Assembly: GCA_937871915.1 (NCBI GenBank)
Contig: CALMPG010000101.1
Span: 1 to 60,871 of the forward strand
Direction: 5' to 3'
DNA length: 60,871 nt
Source: an uncultured Phycisphaerales bacterium
GTDB taxonomy: Bacteria > Planctomycetota > Phycisphaerae > Phycisphaerales > UBA1924
The notes under the pieces are model-generated. The model did no database searches. It was given only the letters and a program-made list of their open reading frames with translations, and was not told the DNA's origin. Shown one piece after another: positions 9,664-17,492 of this stretch (its first letter is position 1; every line of letters starts with the position of its first letter). Made by a program: the position numbers and the translations under genes.

Positions 9664-10380
9664 TCACCGGCCGGGAGCGCGGATAGGGCGTTCCCCGAGC
9701 GCACACCGGACCGCCCCCTCCGCAAGCAGGTGGGTCGAGTCGTACACCGGCAGGCAGCAGTTCTCCGAACTGATCGCCAGGGGCACCTCGGTGCTGGCCA
9801 GAATGATCCCCTCGCACCCCTTGTCTCGGAGGCGTTCGACAACCGACAGGAGCGTCCGGGTGGACTCCGGACGGACCTGCCCGACCAGGAGTTGCTTGAA
9901 GATGATGGAATCCACCGCATCCGCGTCGGCCTCATCCGGGACCACGCACCGGACCCCCTTCAGGCCCAGCAGGGTCTGGTAGGTGGACCCGAACATGACC
10001 ATCTTGGTGCCGATGACCCCGACGGCCGTGCGATGGTCCTCCACCACGGCCTCCGCGACCAGTTCGGTCATTGTCAGCCAGGGGATCGGCGAGAGCGTCT
10101 CGGCGAGGAAGACCCCGTGCTGCATGAGATTGTCGGGGACGATGGCAAAGTCCGCCCCGGCCGCGGCGAGGACCCTGGCCGAGGAGGCCAAGAGTTCGGC
10201 CACGGCGTGCCAATCGTCGCGATACGCCGCGGCGACGTATTGCTCCAGCGGATTGTTGTGGAGGGTGACGATCGGATGGCCGCGCTCGCCAAGGCGCTTG
10301 GCGGCGTACCGAAACACATCTCGATAGCAGAGGGCGGAGCCTTCCGGGCTGACGGCGGCGATGCCGATGTGCTTGGCCAC
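9664..10380 (-). CDS. aspartate/glutamate racemase-fold protein lacking both catalytic cysteines
   Basis: This 238-aa protein matches the Asp/Glu racemase superfamily (COG1794-like), whose members interconvert amino-acid enantiomers using two cysteines, one in a CNT-H motif and one in a GCTE motif. Here the first motif reads VPDNLMQH (residues 81-88, Asp83 at the Cys position) and the second ILASTEVPL (193-201, Ser196 at the Cys position). The GTK....GST-Y phosphate/substrate loop around 124-134 is kept. The chemistry is therefore doubtful: it may use other residues, act as a decarboxylase or isomerase, or be non-catalytic. GTG start at 10380, with AGGAG 6 nt upstream. It is divergent from hscB across a 66-bp gap. 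Confidence 0.8.
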   Translation of the reverse strand: MAKHIGIAAVSPEGSALCYRDVFRYAAKRLGERGHPIVTLHNNPLEQYVAAAYRDDWHAVAELLASSARVLAAAGADFAIVPDNLMQHGVFLAETLSPIPWLTMTELVAEAVVEDHRTAVGVIGTKMVMFGSTYQTLLGLKGVRCVVPDEADADAVDSIIFKQLLVGQVRPESTRTLLSVVERLRDKGCEGIILASTEVPLAISSENCCLPVYDSTHLLAEGAVRCALGERPIRAPGR

Positions 10381-10446
10381 GTGCGGCTCCTGGGCGGGGG
10401 TGGACTCAAGGAAGGGTAGTGGGGATGGCCAAGCGGGGGGAGAAGA

Positions 10447-10977
10447 ATGGTCAACCTATTCTTGAGCATGAGAACCGAAGACCCATTCGCCGTGCTCGGG
10501 CTGCCGCGCGTGTACGCGCTGGATCGGGCGGAGATCGAGCGCAAGTACCTCACTCGCGTCGCGGAGATGCACCCGGATCTTGTCGGGGCGGATGCGATGG
10601 GCGCGATGGGCGCCGACGACATGCATGTGGCGGGGAAGGTGTCGGCGCTCAACGAGGCCAAGCACGTGCTGGAGGACCCGGAGAAGCGGGCCATCGCCTT
10701 GTGGAAGTTGCTCGGGGGCGTGGACGACAACGCCCTCCCGGAGGGGTTCCTGATGGAGATGATGGAGGTGCGACAGGAGATCGAGGGCGTCTCCACCGAC
10801 CCGGAGCGGGCCAGGTGGGAGGCCTGGGTCGAGGCGCGGCGCGGGGAGTATGAGCGACGGGTGGCGGCGTTGTTTGCGAAGGTGGATGCGGGACGGGCGA
10901 ACCCGGATGTGCTCAAGGCCGTCAAGGTGGAGTTGAACGCCTGGCGGTATGTGGAGCGGCTGGCGGAGCAGTTGTAG
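10447..10977 (+). CDS. hscB: Fe-S cluster co-chaperone HscB
   Basis: HscB is the J-domain partner of HscA and helps hand Fe-S clusters from IscU to acceptor proteins in the cytoplasm. The 176-aa length is normal. The J domain occupies residues about 9-80 with the HPD signature in EMHPDL; the C-terminal oligomerisation/IscU-binding helices carry FLMEMMEVRQEIE, close to the family consensus. ATG at 10447 has GGGGGAGAAG immediately upstream; the alternative ATG at 10468 has no ribosome site. No isc genes lie beside it, so its partners must be encoded elsewhere. Confidence 0.9.
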   Translation: MVNLFLSMRTEDPFAVLGLPRVYALDRAEIERKYLTRVAEMHPDLVGADAMGAMGADDMHVAGKVSALNEAKHVLEDPEKRAIALWKLLGGVDDNALPEGFLMEMMEVRQEIEGVSTDPERARWEAWVEARRGEYERRVAALFAKVDAGRANPDVLKAVKVELNAWRYVERLAEQL

Positions 10978-11000
10978 TCGGGATCGCGCCTCTTGCCCAC

Positions 11001-11023
11001 CACTGGCGGGCGAGCCGCCAGTG
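11001..11023. terminator. 9-bp stem hairpin between convergent genes
   Basis: CACTGGCGG and CCGCCAGTG pair around GCGAG. It lies between the ends of hscB and the DUF1015 gene and probably terminates both. The surrounding CCAC/GTGCC edges resemble the palindromes seen elsewhere in the window. Confidence 0.6.
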
Positions 11024-11033
11024 CCACCCGATT

Positions 11034-12407
11034 TCACTTCAGGCTGTGCATGAACAGGCCGGTGGCGAGTTTGGGGTAGAAGAACGTGCTCTTCTGGGGC
11101 ATGAGTTCGCCGGCGCGGCTGACATCCTTCACGGCCGCGAGGGGCGTGGGGCGGACGATGATCGCGAGTTGGGCGAACGAGGCAGCGCCGTGGTCCGGGC
11201 TCTCGTCGGCGGCCGAGGCCGTGCCGCGGGGGATGTTGCGGACTTCCTCGATGGTGTGGGGGAAGGCCCACTTGACGGGGGCGCCGCGGTTGAGTCTGGG
11301 CTGACAGATCTGCTCGACGATGGCGTGCTGGATGATCGCGACATCGAGCGTGCGCCACGAGGCGGGCTTGCTCGCGTGAGACGTGGCCAGCGGATCGGCG
11401 GTGGTGAGCGTGGCCGAGTATCCCTGCTCGGTTGCGAAGTCATACAGCCCGAAGATGTTGGGCGAGGCGGGCGCGGCGTTGATGGTTCGCTCGATCTGCT
11501 CCAGCGCGCCGGGGCCCGTAGCGATGGGGCGGATCGTGAGCAGGCCCGCCGCGGCCGCGCTGAAGGCCTCGAACGTGTAGTCGGCCATGCCGCCGAGGAC
11601 GCGATGGGTGGGCCAGATGACCAGGCCGGGATCGGACATGCCGACGAGCACGAACATGGTGCGTCGGGCGGCATGGTCGGCGGGGACCTTGCCGTAGACC
11701 TCCAGTTCGTGCAGGTAGTTGAGGGCGGTGTTGTAGCGGTGGTGGCCGTCGGCGACGAAGATGTCCTCGCCGGCGAGGGCGGCGCGATAGGCGTTGATGG
11801 TCGCGTCGTCGGCGATGGTCCACACTTCGTGCAGCGTGCCATCGTGGGTCGTGGCCGTGCGATCGGGGGCACGGGCGGACATGATCGTGTTCAGCACCCC
11901 CCGGGCCGCGCCTCGATCGTCGGCGTGCAGGCCGAAGATCGGCGAGAGTTGGGCCTTGGTGGCGTGCATGAGGGCGAGACGGTCGGCCTTGGGGCCGCTG
12001 AAGGTCTCTTCGTGCGGGAGGACGCCGCCGCCCGCCCTCGCACCAAACGGCACCGTCTCGACGCAGCAGGCCATCCCCGAGCGTGAGAGGTGCTGTTGCT
12101 CGCCGTTGGCGGCGGTCCGCATCCACGTCTGGCGGTAGGCGAACATCACGGGCGTGGAAGCCTTGGTCAGCGTGCCGTCGCGGAGCAGTTCGCGGAAGCG
12201 TTCCCCGGCCGCGGCGTACGCGCCGGGGGGGCCGAGCTCCTTGGCGGGCGTGTGCGGGAGGTCGATGGCGACGATGTTGCGCGGGTCTTTGTCGAGGAGC
12301 CGCTGCTTGCCGGGCGCATCGAGCACGTCGTAGGGCGGGGCGATGAGCGCGGACTGGTCCGGCGGCCTGGGGTAGTGGATCGCGTGGAAGGGGAAGACGT
12401 CGGGCAT
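11034..12407 (-). CDS. DUF1015 family protein
   Basis: This 457-aa protein matches DUF1015 (also annotated as a SpoIIAA-like phosphatase/HTH-neighbour family), whose biochemical role is unknown. Diagnostic segments are APPYDV near the N-terminus, PHEETFSGPKADRL, VADGHHRYNTAL and MPQKSTFFYPK near the C-terminus. It is cytoplasmic, with no signal or membrane segment. It is transcribed divergently from purQ, with only 24 bp between the start codons, so the two promoters must overlap each other's 5' ends. Confidence 0.85.
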   Translation of the reverse strand: MPDVFPFHAIHYPRPPDQSALIAPPYDVLDAPGKQRLLDKDPRNIVAIDLPHTPAKELGPPGAYAAAGERFRELLRDGTLTKASTPVMFAYRQTWMRTAANGEQQHLSRSGMACCVETVPFGARAGGGVLPHEETFSGPKADRLALMHATKAQLSPIFGLHADDRGAARGVLNTIMSARAPDRTATTHDGTLHEVWTIADDATINAYRAALAGEDIFVADGHHRYNTALNYLHELEVYGKVPADHAARRTMFVLVGMSDPGLVIWPTHRVLGGMADYTFEAFSAAAAGLLTIRPIATGPGALEQIERTINAAPASPNIFGLYDFATEQGYSATLTTADPLATSHASKPASWRTLDVAIIQHAIVEQICQPRLNRGAPVKWAFPHTIEEVRNIPRGTASAADESPDHGAASFAQLAIIVRPTPLAAVKDVSRAGELMPQKSTFFYPKLATGLFMHSLK

Positions 12408-12431
12408 GGCGGGAGGGTATTACAATCGCGC

Positions 12432-13376
12432 ATGCCCACGCCCGTACCTCCCAAAGCCCTGATCATCCGCACCGCCGGGACCAACTGCGACGCCGAGATG
12501 GTGCGGGCCTTCGAGATGGCGGGCGCGGCCGCGTCGCTGGTCCATGTGGACCGGCTCATCGCCGACCCGGCCCAGGTGGACGGCTTCGACCTCATCGGCT
12601 TCCCCGGCGGGTTTTCCTATGGCGACGACATCGCCTCGGGGCGCATCCTCGCGATGAAGCTCCGCGAGAAGTTGTATCCGGCGCTCCGCGATGCGGCCCG
12701 GCGCGGCGTGGCGATGATCGGCGCGTGCAACGGTTTTCAGGTAATGGTGCAGGTGGGGCTGCTGCCGGGGCCGAGGGATCGAGGGATCAAGGGATCGAGG
12801 GACCAAGGGACCGGACACTCGATCCCACGATCCCTCGATCCCTTGATCCCTTCCTGGCCCGAAGACGCCGCCCCGCCGCAGACCGCCTCGCTCTCGTTCA
12901 ACTCCGGCGGCCGCTTCATCGACCGGTGGGTGGAGGTGACCCCGAATCCCGCATCGCCGTGCATCTGGACGCAGGGGTTGGGGGGGCTTGCCGAAGCCTT
13001 CGCCGCTTCTTCCGAACCATCTGAAATCTCAGATCTCAAATCTCAAATCCTCCGCCTCCCGATCGCCCACGGCGAGGGCCGCTTCGTGACGGCCAGCCCG
13101 CAGGTGCTGCAAGACCTCCGCGCCGGCGGCCAGATCGCGCTGACGTACGCCCCGCACGACAACCCCAACGCGAGCGAGGCGGACATCGCGGGGATCTGCG
13201 ATGCCAGCGGCCGCATCTTCGGCCTCATGCCGCACCCGGAGCGCTACCTCGACTGGACGATGCACCCGTTCTGGACGCGCCTGCCCGCCCACGTGAAGCA
13301 GGGGCCGACGCCCCCCCCGGGGCTGATGATGTTTGAGAACGCGGTGAGAGCGGTGCAGCGCGTGGGCGCGAAATAG
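12432..13376 (+). CDS. purQ: phosphoribosylformylglycinamidine synthase, glutaminase subunit, with repeat-derived insertions
   Basis: PurQ supplies ammonia from glutamine to PurL in step four of purine synthesis. The class I amidotransferase nucleophile is Cys99 in GACNGFQ; the His/Glu pair lies in MPHPERY near the C-terminus, and the HGEGRF and NSGGRF signatures are present. At 314 aa it is much longer than the roughly 227-aa Bacillus subtilis type. Residues about 114-141 are encoded by an inverted pair of GGGATCAA-type tandem repeats, and residues about 197-206 by a TCTCAAA repeat. Both fall in surface loops between conserved blocks and keep the frame. ATG at 12432 is chosen because homology begins there. 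Confidence 0.93.
   Translation: MPTPVPPKALIIRTAGTNCDAEMVRAFEMAGAAASLVHVDRLIADPAQVDGFDLIGFPGGFSYGDDIASGRILAMKLREKLYPALRDAARRGVAMIGACNGFQVMVQVGLLPGPRDRGIKGSRDQGTGHSIPRSLDPLIPSWPEDAAPPQTASLSFNSGGRFIDRWVEVTPNPASPCIWTQGLGGLAEAFAASSEPSEISDLKSQILRLPIAHGEGRFVTASPQVLQDLRAGGQIALTYAPHDNPNASEADIAGICDASGRIFGLMPHPERYLDWTMHPFWTRLPAHVKQGPTPPPGLMMFENAVRAVQRVGAK
12773..12852. repeat. inverted pair of GGGATCRA tandem arrays inside purQ
   Basis: The left arm (12773-12812) holds five irregular 8-bp units such as GGGATCGA, GGGATCAA and GGGACCAA. The right arm (12821-12852) holds the reverse-complement units. An 8-bp spacer separates them. The whole is in frame in purQ and encodes an Arg/Gly/Ser/Pro-rich loop. Confidence 0.9.
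13021..13049. repeat. AATCTCA/TCTCAAA tandem repeat inside purQ
   Basis: Three to four imperfect copies of a 7- to 8-bp unit (AATCTCAG, ATCTCAAA, TCTCAAAT) encode residues about 197-206 of PurQ. It is conspicuously AT-rich against the surrounding gene, and no inverted partner arm is present. Confidence 0.8.
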
Positions 13377-13396
13377 GCCCCGTCGGGCGAACCGGC

Positions 13397-13729
13397 CTAG
13401 TTCTCTTCCCGTGCGCGGACGCTCGGGTGGGTTGGCCCGACCCTTTCGACATACTCGTTCCAAGTGCTGACTCCGGCCTGCGCCAACAAAGCGCGCCGTC
13501 GCGCAGACTCCTCCTTCGCCTTCTCGATCTCGGTGAGTTCATCTGGCTCGAAAAGCCCGGCAGGGCCTTTGGTGACCAAATTGGCTATCCAGCGATAGAA
13601 CGACAGCATGGCGAACACTGCAAGCCCGATCATGGGCGCGTAGATTATTGCTTCGGTCACCGACCTGCCGACGAATGCCGCGAAGAACACCAGTGCGGCA
13701 ATCACGCTGACGACCATTCGAATGCGCAC
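13397..13729 (-). CDS. small membrane protein, unknown function
   Basis: This 110-aa protein has two predicted membrane helices (residues about 4-24 and 27-46), then a charged cytoplasmic tail with a helical EIEKAKEESARRRALL stretch. The GTG at 13729 has GGAGGG upstream with suitable spacing. The same frame stays open upstream to 14008 through a 21-bp repeat array, so a longer protein of 203 aa with an N-terminal heptad-like region cannot be excluded, but the ribosome site favours the short form. I do not recognise a family. Confidence 0.6.
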   Translation of the reverse strand: MRIRMVVSVIAALVFFAAFVGRSVTEAIIYAPMIGLAVFAMLSFYRWIANLVTKGPAGLFEPDELTEIEKAKEESARRRALLAQAGVSTWNEYVERVGPTHPSVRAREEN

Positions 13730-14256
13730 GGCTTGCCCTCCACGGTGACGATCGCATGATAGGGTGGGCGATCCCACCATCGAGTCGCGTCTTCCCGAGC
13801 CGGTTGACCGTCCATCCACGCGCATGGAATGGGCATCCAAGCCCTTCGACAGTCTCTCCACGCCCTTGGAAAGTGCAAACGAGCCCTTCGATCGAGCATC
13901 CAAGGGCTTCGAAGGTCGTTCCAAGCCCTTGGAATCTCTTCCTGAGCCCTTGGAAAGACTTTCTAAGCCCTTGGAAAGGCTTTCCAAGGGCTTGGAAAGA
14001 GCATCCAACAGCCTCCGCGCACGTCCGAGGGCGGGTTATTCGCGGTTATTCGGCCGTTTGCACGCCGCGCTCCTCGTTCACCCTCGCTCCCTCTCCCCTG
14101 TTTTTCGTCATTTTCGCTATTCCCGGCGCAATCGCTCCAGACGGTGAAGTCGCGCTGCGCCTGCGCCGATTCTCGTCGTCGGATTTTTCTCTCACCTGCT
14201 GCTCCCGGCTCTCTCTCCTTGTTGGCGGGCGGGCGGGGCAAGAAAGGACGACGACG
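13730..14256. other. intergenic region between divergent genes, holding a 21-bp array
   Basis: This 527-bp region separates the minus-strand membrane protein from the plus-strand paralogue at 14257. Its left half contains the phased palindrome array (13833-14008). The right half shows no repeat or recognisable RNA, but it must contain the promoter of the 14257 gene. Confidence 0.6.
13833..14008. repeat. eight-copy, exactly phased 21-bp palindromic array
   Basis: Eight units follow one another with a strict 21-bp period; their GCCCTTNGA or GGGCTTNGA cores begin at 13841, 13862, 13883, 13904, 13925, 13946, 13967 and 13988. Each unit is an imperfect palindrome of the form TTCCAAG-C-CCTTGGAA, and two units (13904, 13988) are inverted. 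Because 21 is divisible by three, all frames on both strands read as seven-residue repeats, for example LSKGLER or LSPWKDF, so coding and non-coding readings cannot be separated by openness alone. Confidence 0.85.
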
Positions 14257-14958
14257 ATGGGCACGAACATTCCTTCGACGATTCCCGAGATGATCGACTG
14301 GTGCGTGGTGCACGAGGGCCTGTGGTCCACGAACGCCACCTCGATCGGAATTTCTTCCGCTCAGGCCACCGTGTTCAAGAACGCCGTGGCGGAGATGAGC
14401 GCCAAGAGCGCCGCCGCCGACGCGGCCCGGCAGGCCTCCAAGAACGCGACCATGGAGTTCCAGGATTCCGTCTCCGACGTGCGAGCCCTGGGCAACGCGT
14501 ACATCCTCATGATCAAGGCGTTCGCCGAGACCACCAACAACTCGGGCGTGTACGCGCTGGCGGGCATCACGCCCAGCAACCCGCCGGGCACGCTCCCCGC
14601 GCCCAACGCGCCGCAGACTTTCGGCGCGGCCATCAACCCCGACGGCTCGCTCACCATCAAGTGGAAGGTGTCGCAGCCGACGGGCGTGAGCGGCGTGGCC
14701 TACGTGGTCTCGCGCCGCATGGTCGGGCAGACGGCGTTCTCCATTGTCGCCAACGTCGGCAGCGCCAAGATGTACACCGACACCACGCTCCCCTACGGCA
14801 TCGACCGCGTGGAGTACATGGTCCAGCCCGTGCGCGGCAACGTCATGGGGCCGCAGAGCAACGTGTTCGCCCTGCAGTTCGGCTCCGTCGGCGGCGGGAT
14901 GTCCATCGCCAACTTCGCCAGCGTGCCGCATGCCGAGCCGATGAAGATCGCGGCGTGA
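14257..14958 (+). CDS. two-part hypothetical protein with C-terminal Fn3-like domain, copy B
   Basis: This 233-aa paralogue of the protein at 401 shares the Ala-rich helical N-terminal half, the MIKAFAETTNN-VY block, a Pro-rich linker and a C-terminal beta domain (VAYVVSRRMVGQ, VEYMVQPVRG). It also ends with a short basic/hydrophobic PMKIAA tail. There is no signal peptide. ATG at 14257 follows AGAAAGGA. It ends just before a repeat-flanked terminator. No function is known; conservation of the tail in both copies suggests an interaction or targeting role, which is inference. Confidence 0.8.
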   Translation: MGTNIPSTIPEMIDWCVVHEGLWSTNATSIGISSAQATVFKNAVAEMSAKSAAADAARQASKNATMEFQDSVSDVRALGNAYILMIKAFAETTNNSGVYALAGITPSNPPGTLPAPNAPQTFGAAINPDGSLTIKWKVSQPTGVSGVAYVVSRRMVGQTAFSIVANVGSAKMYTDTTLPYGIDRVEYMVQPVRGNVMGPQSNVFALQFGSVGGGMSIANFASVPHAEPMKIAA

Positions 14959-14967
14959 AAGAAAGTG

Positions 14968-15076
14968 CAGAGTTCAAAGTTCAAAGTTCAAATCCAGACA
15001 CAAGGCAAACAGCCCCGGGCTTCACGGCTCGGGGCTTTTCATTTGAACTTTGAACTGTGTGCTTTGAACTGTGCGC
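14968..15076. repeat. inverted TTCAAAG tandem arrays flanking a terminator
   Basis: The left arm (14968-14993) carries three copies of an AGTTCAA unit. The right arm (15041-15076) carries the complementary TTGAACT unit, also three copies, with one interruption. Between the arms is a GC-rich terminator hairpin. The architecture is the same as the arrays in purQ and around the four-helix-bundle gene, with an unrelated unit sequence. Confidence 0.85.
15011..15039 (+). terminator. intrinsic terminator of the 14257 gene
   Basis: AGCCCCG pairs with CGGGGCT around a 12-nt inner sequence, followed directly by TTTT. It lies between the convergent genes at 14257 and 15077. Confidence 0.75.
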
Positions 15077-17416
15077 TCAGCCGCACCCCATCAACCACGC
15101 GTTCAGGAAATCGAAGATGTCCTGCACGCTGATCGCGTCCACGCCGTTGAAGTCGGCGCGCGGGTCGAGGGTGAGCCAGGCGTTGAGGTAGTCGAAGATG
15201 TCCTGCACTTCCAGCGTGCCGGAGTTGTTGAAGTCGGCGCGGCAGCAGGAAACCGTGAGCGCGACGGGGGCGGTGGTGACGCTGCCGCAGAAGTCGGTGA
15301 TCAGGCAGGTGTAGAGGCCGGCATCGGATGAAGCGATGCCGGCAAGCGAGAGCGTGGCCGTCGCGGCGGAGGGATTGCCCGTGCCGATGGGAACTCCGCC
15401 CCTGCGCCACTGATAGGTCGGCGCGGTGGCGGTGGACGAGGTGGCGAGCACGGAGAACCTCGCCGTGGCGCCCGGGCACGCGGCGACGGGGGCGGGTGGC
15501 GAGGAGATCATGGGCCCGAAGCAGCCGCGGCCGTGGGACCAGGTGTCGTTGAGCCGAGCAAAGGTCGACGAGGTGGCCCCGCCAAAGAGCACGATCAGAC
15601 CCCGGGAAGCGTCGAAGGTCATCGCAGGGGAGACGCGGTTCGAGGGGCCGGTGGAGCCGACGAACATGCTCTGGCTGGTCCACGCCGAGCCGCTCCACGA
15701 CCAGGAACCCGTCGCGGCGATCTCGCCGTCGATGCCCGTGCCGCCGGCGTACAGGAATGTTGCACCGCGAAGGGCGTCGTAGGCCATGGCGTGGCCGAAA
15801 CGTGCGGTGGGCTGGGTGGTGGTGGTGCGCTGGGTCCACGTCGTGCCGTTCCATTCCCAGGTGTCGCTGTAGGGAGTGTTGGCGGGCATGATGCGCCCGC
15901 CGAAGACGACGCAGACTTGTCGGGCCGGGTCGTACGCCATCGCGTGCTGCTCCCGGGCCGGCGGGGCGCTGACCGACCGAATCGCCCACGCGGTGCCGTC
16001 CCACACCCAGGTCTCGGCGCTGGAAGGCGTGCCGCCGCGGCCGCCGAAGAGGACGGTCTGGGCCCGCGCGGCGTCGTAGGCCATCGCGTGGCCGAAGCGG
16101 GCAGATGGGGAAGCGACGGTGCGTTGGGTCCAGGTGGTGCCTTCCCATTCCCAGGTGTCGTTGATGGGGTTGCCGCTGGCGTTCGCACCGCCGAAGAGCA
16201 CACAGACGTGGCGGGCGGAGTCGTAGGCCATCGCCGCGCGGTATCTGGGCGGCGGGCCGGTGACGGCGCGCAGGGTCCAGCGACCAGCGCTGAGTTCCCA
16301 AGTCTCGCCGGACGGACTGCCCATCCACCCGCCGAAGAGCACGGAGACCGAGCGAGCGGAATCAAACACGAGGGATGACTCGCTGCGAGGGGAGGGCATG
16401 GCGATCACCGACTGGGTCCATGCCGTGCCGTTCCATTGCCACGTATCGCCGAGGTAGGTCTGAGGAGAGCCGACGTATCCGCCGAAGAGCACGGTCTGAT
16501 TGCGCGCCGAGTCGTACACCATACCGTGGTATTCACGTCGCGAAGGACCGGTCACGGCGCGCTGGGTCCAGGTGGTGCCGTTCCACTCCCACGTTTCCGC
16601 GACCTCGCCGGGGCCATTCACGAATCCGCCGAAGAGGACGGTGACGCCTCGGGCCGAGTCATACGCCATCCTGTGCCCAGCCCGCGCAGTGGGACCTGTG
16701 ACGATCCGCTGAGTCCAAGTCGTCCCGTTCCATTCCCACGTTTCCGAGTTCGTGCCGGGCGCCGTCCCTCCGAAGAGGACACTGACGCCTCGGACCGCGT
16801 CGTAGGTCATTGCGTGAAACGACCGCGCCGAGGGGCCGGGGCCGGGCCGTTGAGTCCACACCGATCCATTCCATTCCCAGGTGTCGCCAAAGCGGGTCGC
16901 ATCCGCGTTCCCCCCGAAGAGGACGCACACGTGCCTGGCCGAGTCGTACACCATGGAGGCCGAAGCCGCCGGGGCAGGACCGGCGATGGAGCGCAGCATC
17001 CACGAGGATCCGTTCCATTCCCAGGTGTCGCCGAGGTAGGTGGTTCCGGTGTACCCGCCGAACAGGACCGTGACGCCTCGGGCCGCGTCGTAGGCCATTG
17101 CGGCGCCAGTCCGGAATGGCGGGCCGGGAACGAAGCGCTGCGTCCACGCCGTGCCGTCCCACTCCCAGGTCTCGGTCGTGGAAACCGTTCCGGAAACACC
17201 CGACCCACCGAAGAGGACGGTGACGCCGCGGGAGGAGTCGTAGGCCATCGCTTGGAAGTAGCGGGATGGGATGGGGCTGATTCCCCAGACCTGCAACTGG
17301 GCATGGGCGGTTGGGGGCGCGCAGAGTGCGAGCGCGACGATCACGAGCCGCAGACTCGGGCTGGCCGCATGGGATAGCCACCCGGAGAACCCACACCTAC
17401 CGGCTTCGAAGTTCAT
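15077..17416 (-). CDS. secreted Kelch-like repeat protein with Ig-like and GC-type dockerin domains
   Basis: This exported protein of 779 aa has a signal peptide ending at about AHAQ (residue 41). Twelve Kelch-like repeats of about 50 residues follow, each with an AMAYDSARGVTVLFGG-like strand and a TWEWNGTTWTQR-like strand, forming a probable beta-propeller. Near residues 640-720 is an Ig-like domain with paired cysteines (YQWRRGG, GLYTCLITDF). The C-terminal about 55 residues are a GC-type dockerin with two calcium-loop-like halves (ADFNNSGTLEVQDIFDYLNAW and a second copy). ATG at 17416 has GGAGAG upstream. A surface-bound carbohydrate- or matrix-binding role is inferred from architecture. 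Confidence 0.85.
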   Translation of the reverse strand: MNFEAGRCGFSGWLSHAASPSLRLVIVALALCAPPTAHAQLQVWGISPIPSRYFQAMAYDSSRGVTVLFGGSGVSGTVSTTETWEWDGTAWTQRFVPGPPFRTGAAMAYDAARGVTVLFGGYTGTTYLGDTWEWNGSSWMLRSIAGPAPAASASMVYDSARHVCVLFGGNADATRFGDTWEWNGSVWTQRPGPGPSARSFHAMTYDAVRGVSVLFGGTAPGTNSETWEWNGTTWTQRIVTGPTARAGHRMAYDSARGVTVLFGGFVNGPGEVAETWEWNGTTWTQRAVTGPSRREYHGMVYDSARNQTVLFGGYVGSPQTYLGDTWQWNGTAWTQSVIAMPSPRSESSLVFDSARSVSVLFGGWMGSPSGETWELSAGRWTLRAVTGPPPRYRAAMAYDSARHVCVLFGGANASGNPINDTWEWEGTTWTQRTVASPSARFGHAMAYDAARAQTVLFGGRGGTPSSAETWVWDGTAWAIRSVSAPPAREQHAMAYDPARQVCVVFGGRIMPANTPYSDTWEWNGTTWTQRTTTTQPTARFGHAMAYDALRGATFLYAGGTGIDGEIAATGSWSWSGSAWTSQSMFVGSTGPSNRVSPAMTFDASRGLIVLFGGATSSTFARLNDTWSHGRGCFGPMISSPPAPVAACPGATARFSVLATSSTATAPTYQWRRGGVPIGTGNPSAATATLSLAGIASSDAGLYTCLITDFCGSVTTAPVALTVSCCRADFNNSGTLEVQDIFDYLNAWLTLDPRADFNGVDAISVQDIFDFLNAWLMGCG
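15083..15245. repeat. dockerin-coding duplication, copy 1
   Basis: 163 bp encoding the C-terminal dockerin of the Kelch protein are almost identical to 17496-17658, with only about five visible differences. This indicates recent duplication or gene conversion. Confidence 0.9.
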
Positions 17417-17492
17417 GGGCTCTCCGTTGAAACAAGGCACGAGGCGCTACGGGTGCATTCGCCACTCGGCGCGAGACGGAGTCGATGTTCGA

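Noticed and set aside
13833..14008. CRISPR array
   Set aside because: The 21-bp units follow each other directly, without unique spacers, and no cas genes are present.
13764..14147. 127-aa coiled-coil protein on the plus strand
   Set aside because: All frames are open through the 21-bp array because its period is divisible by three; no ribosome site precedes this frame.
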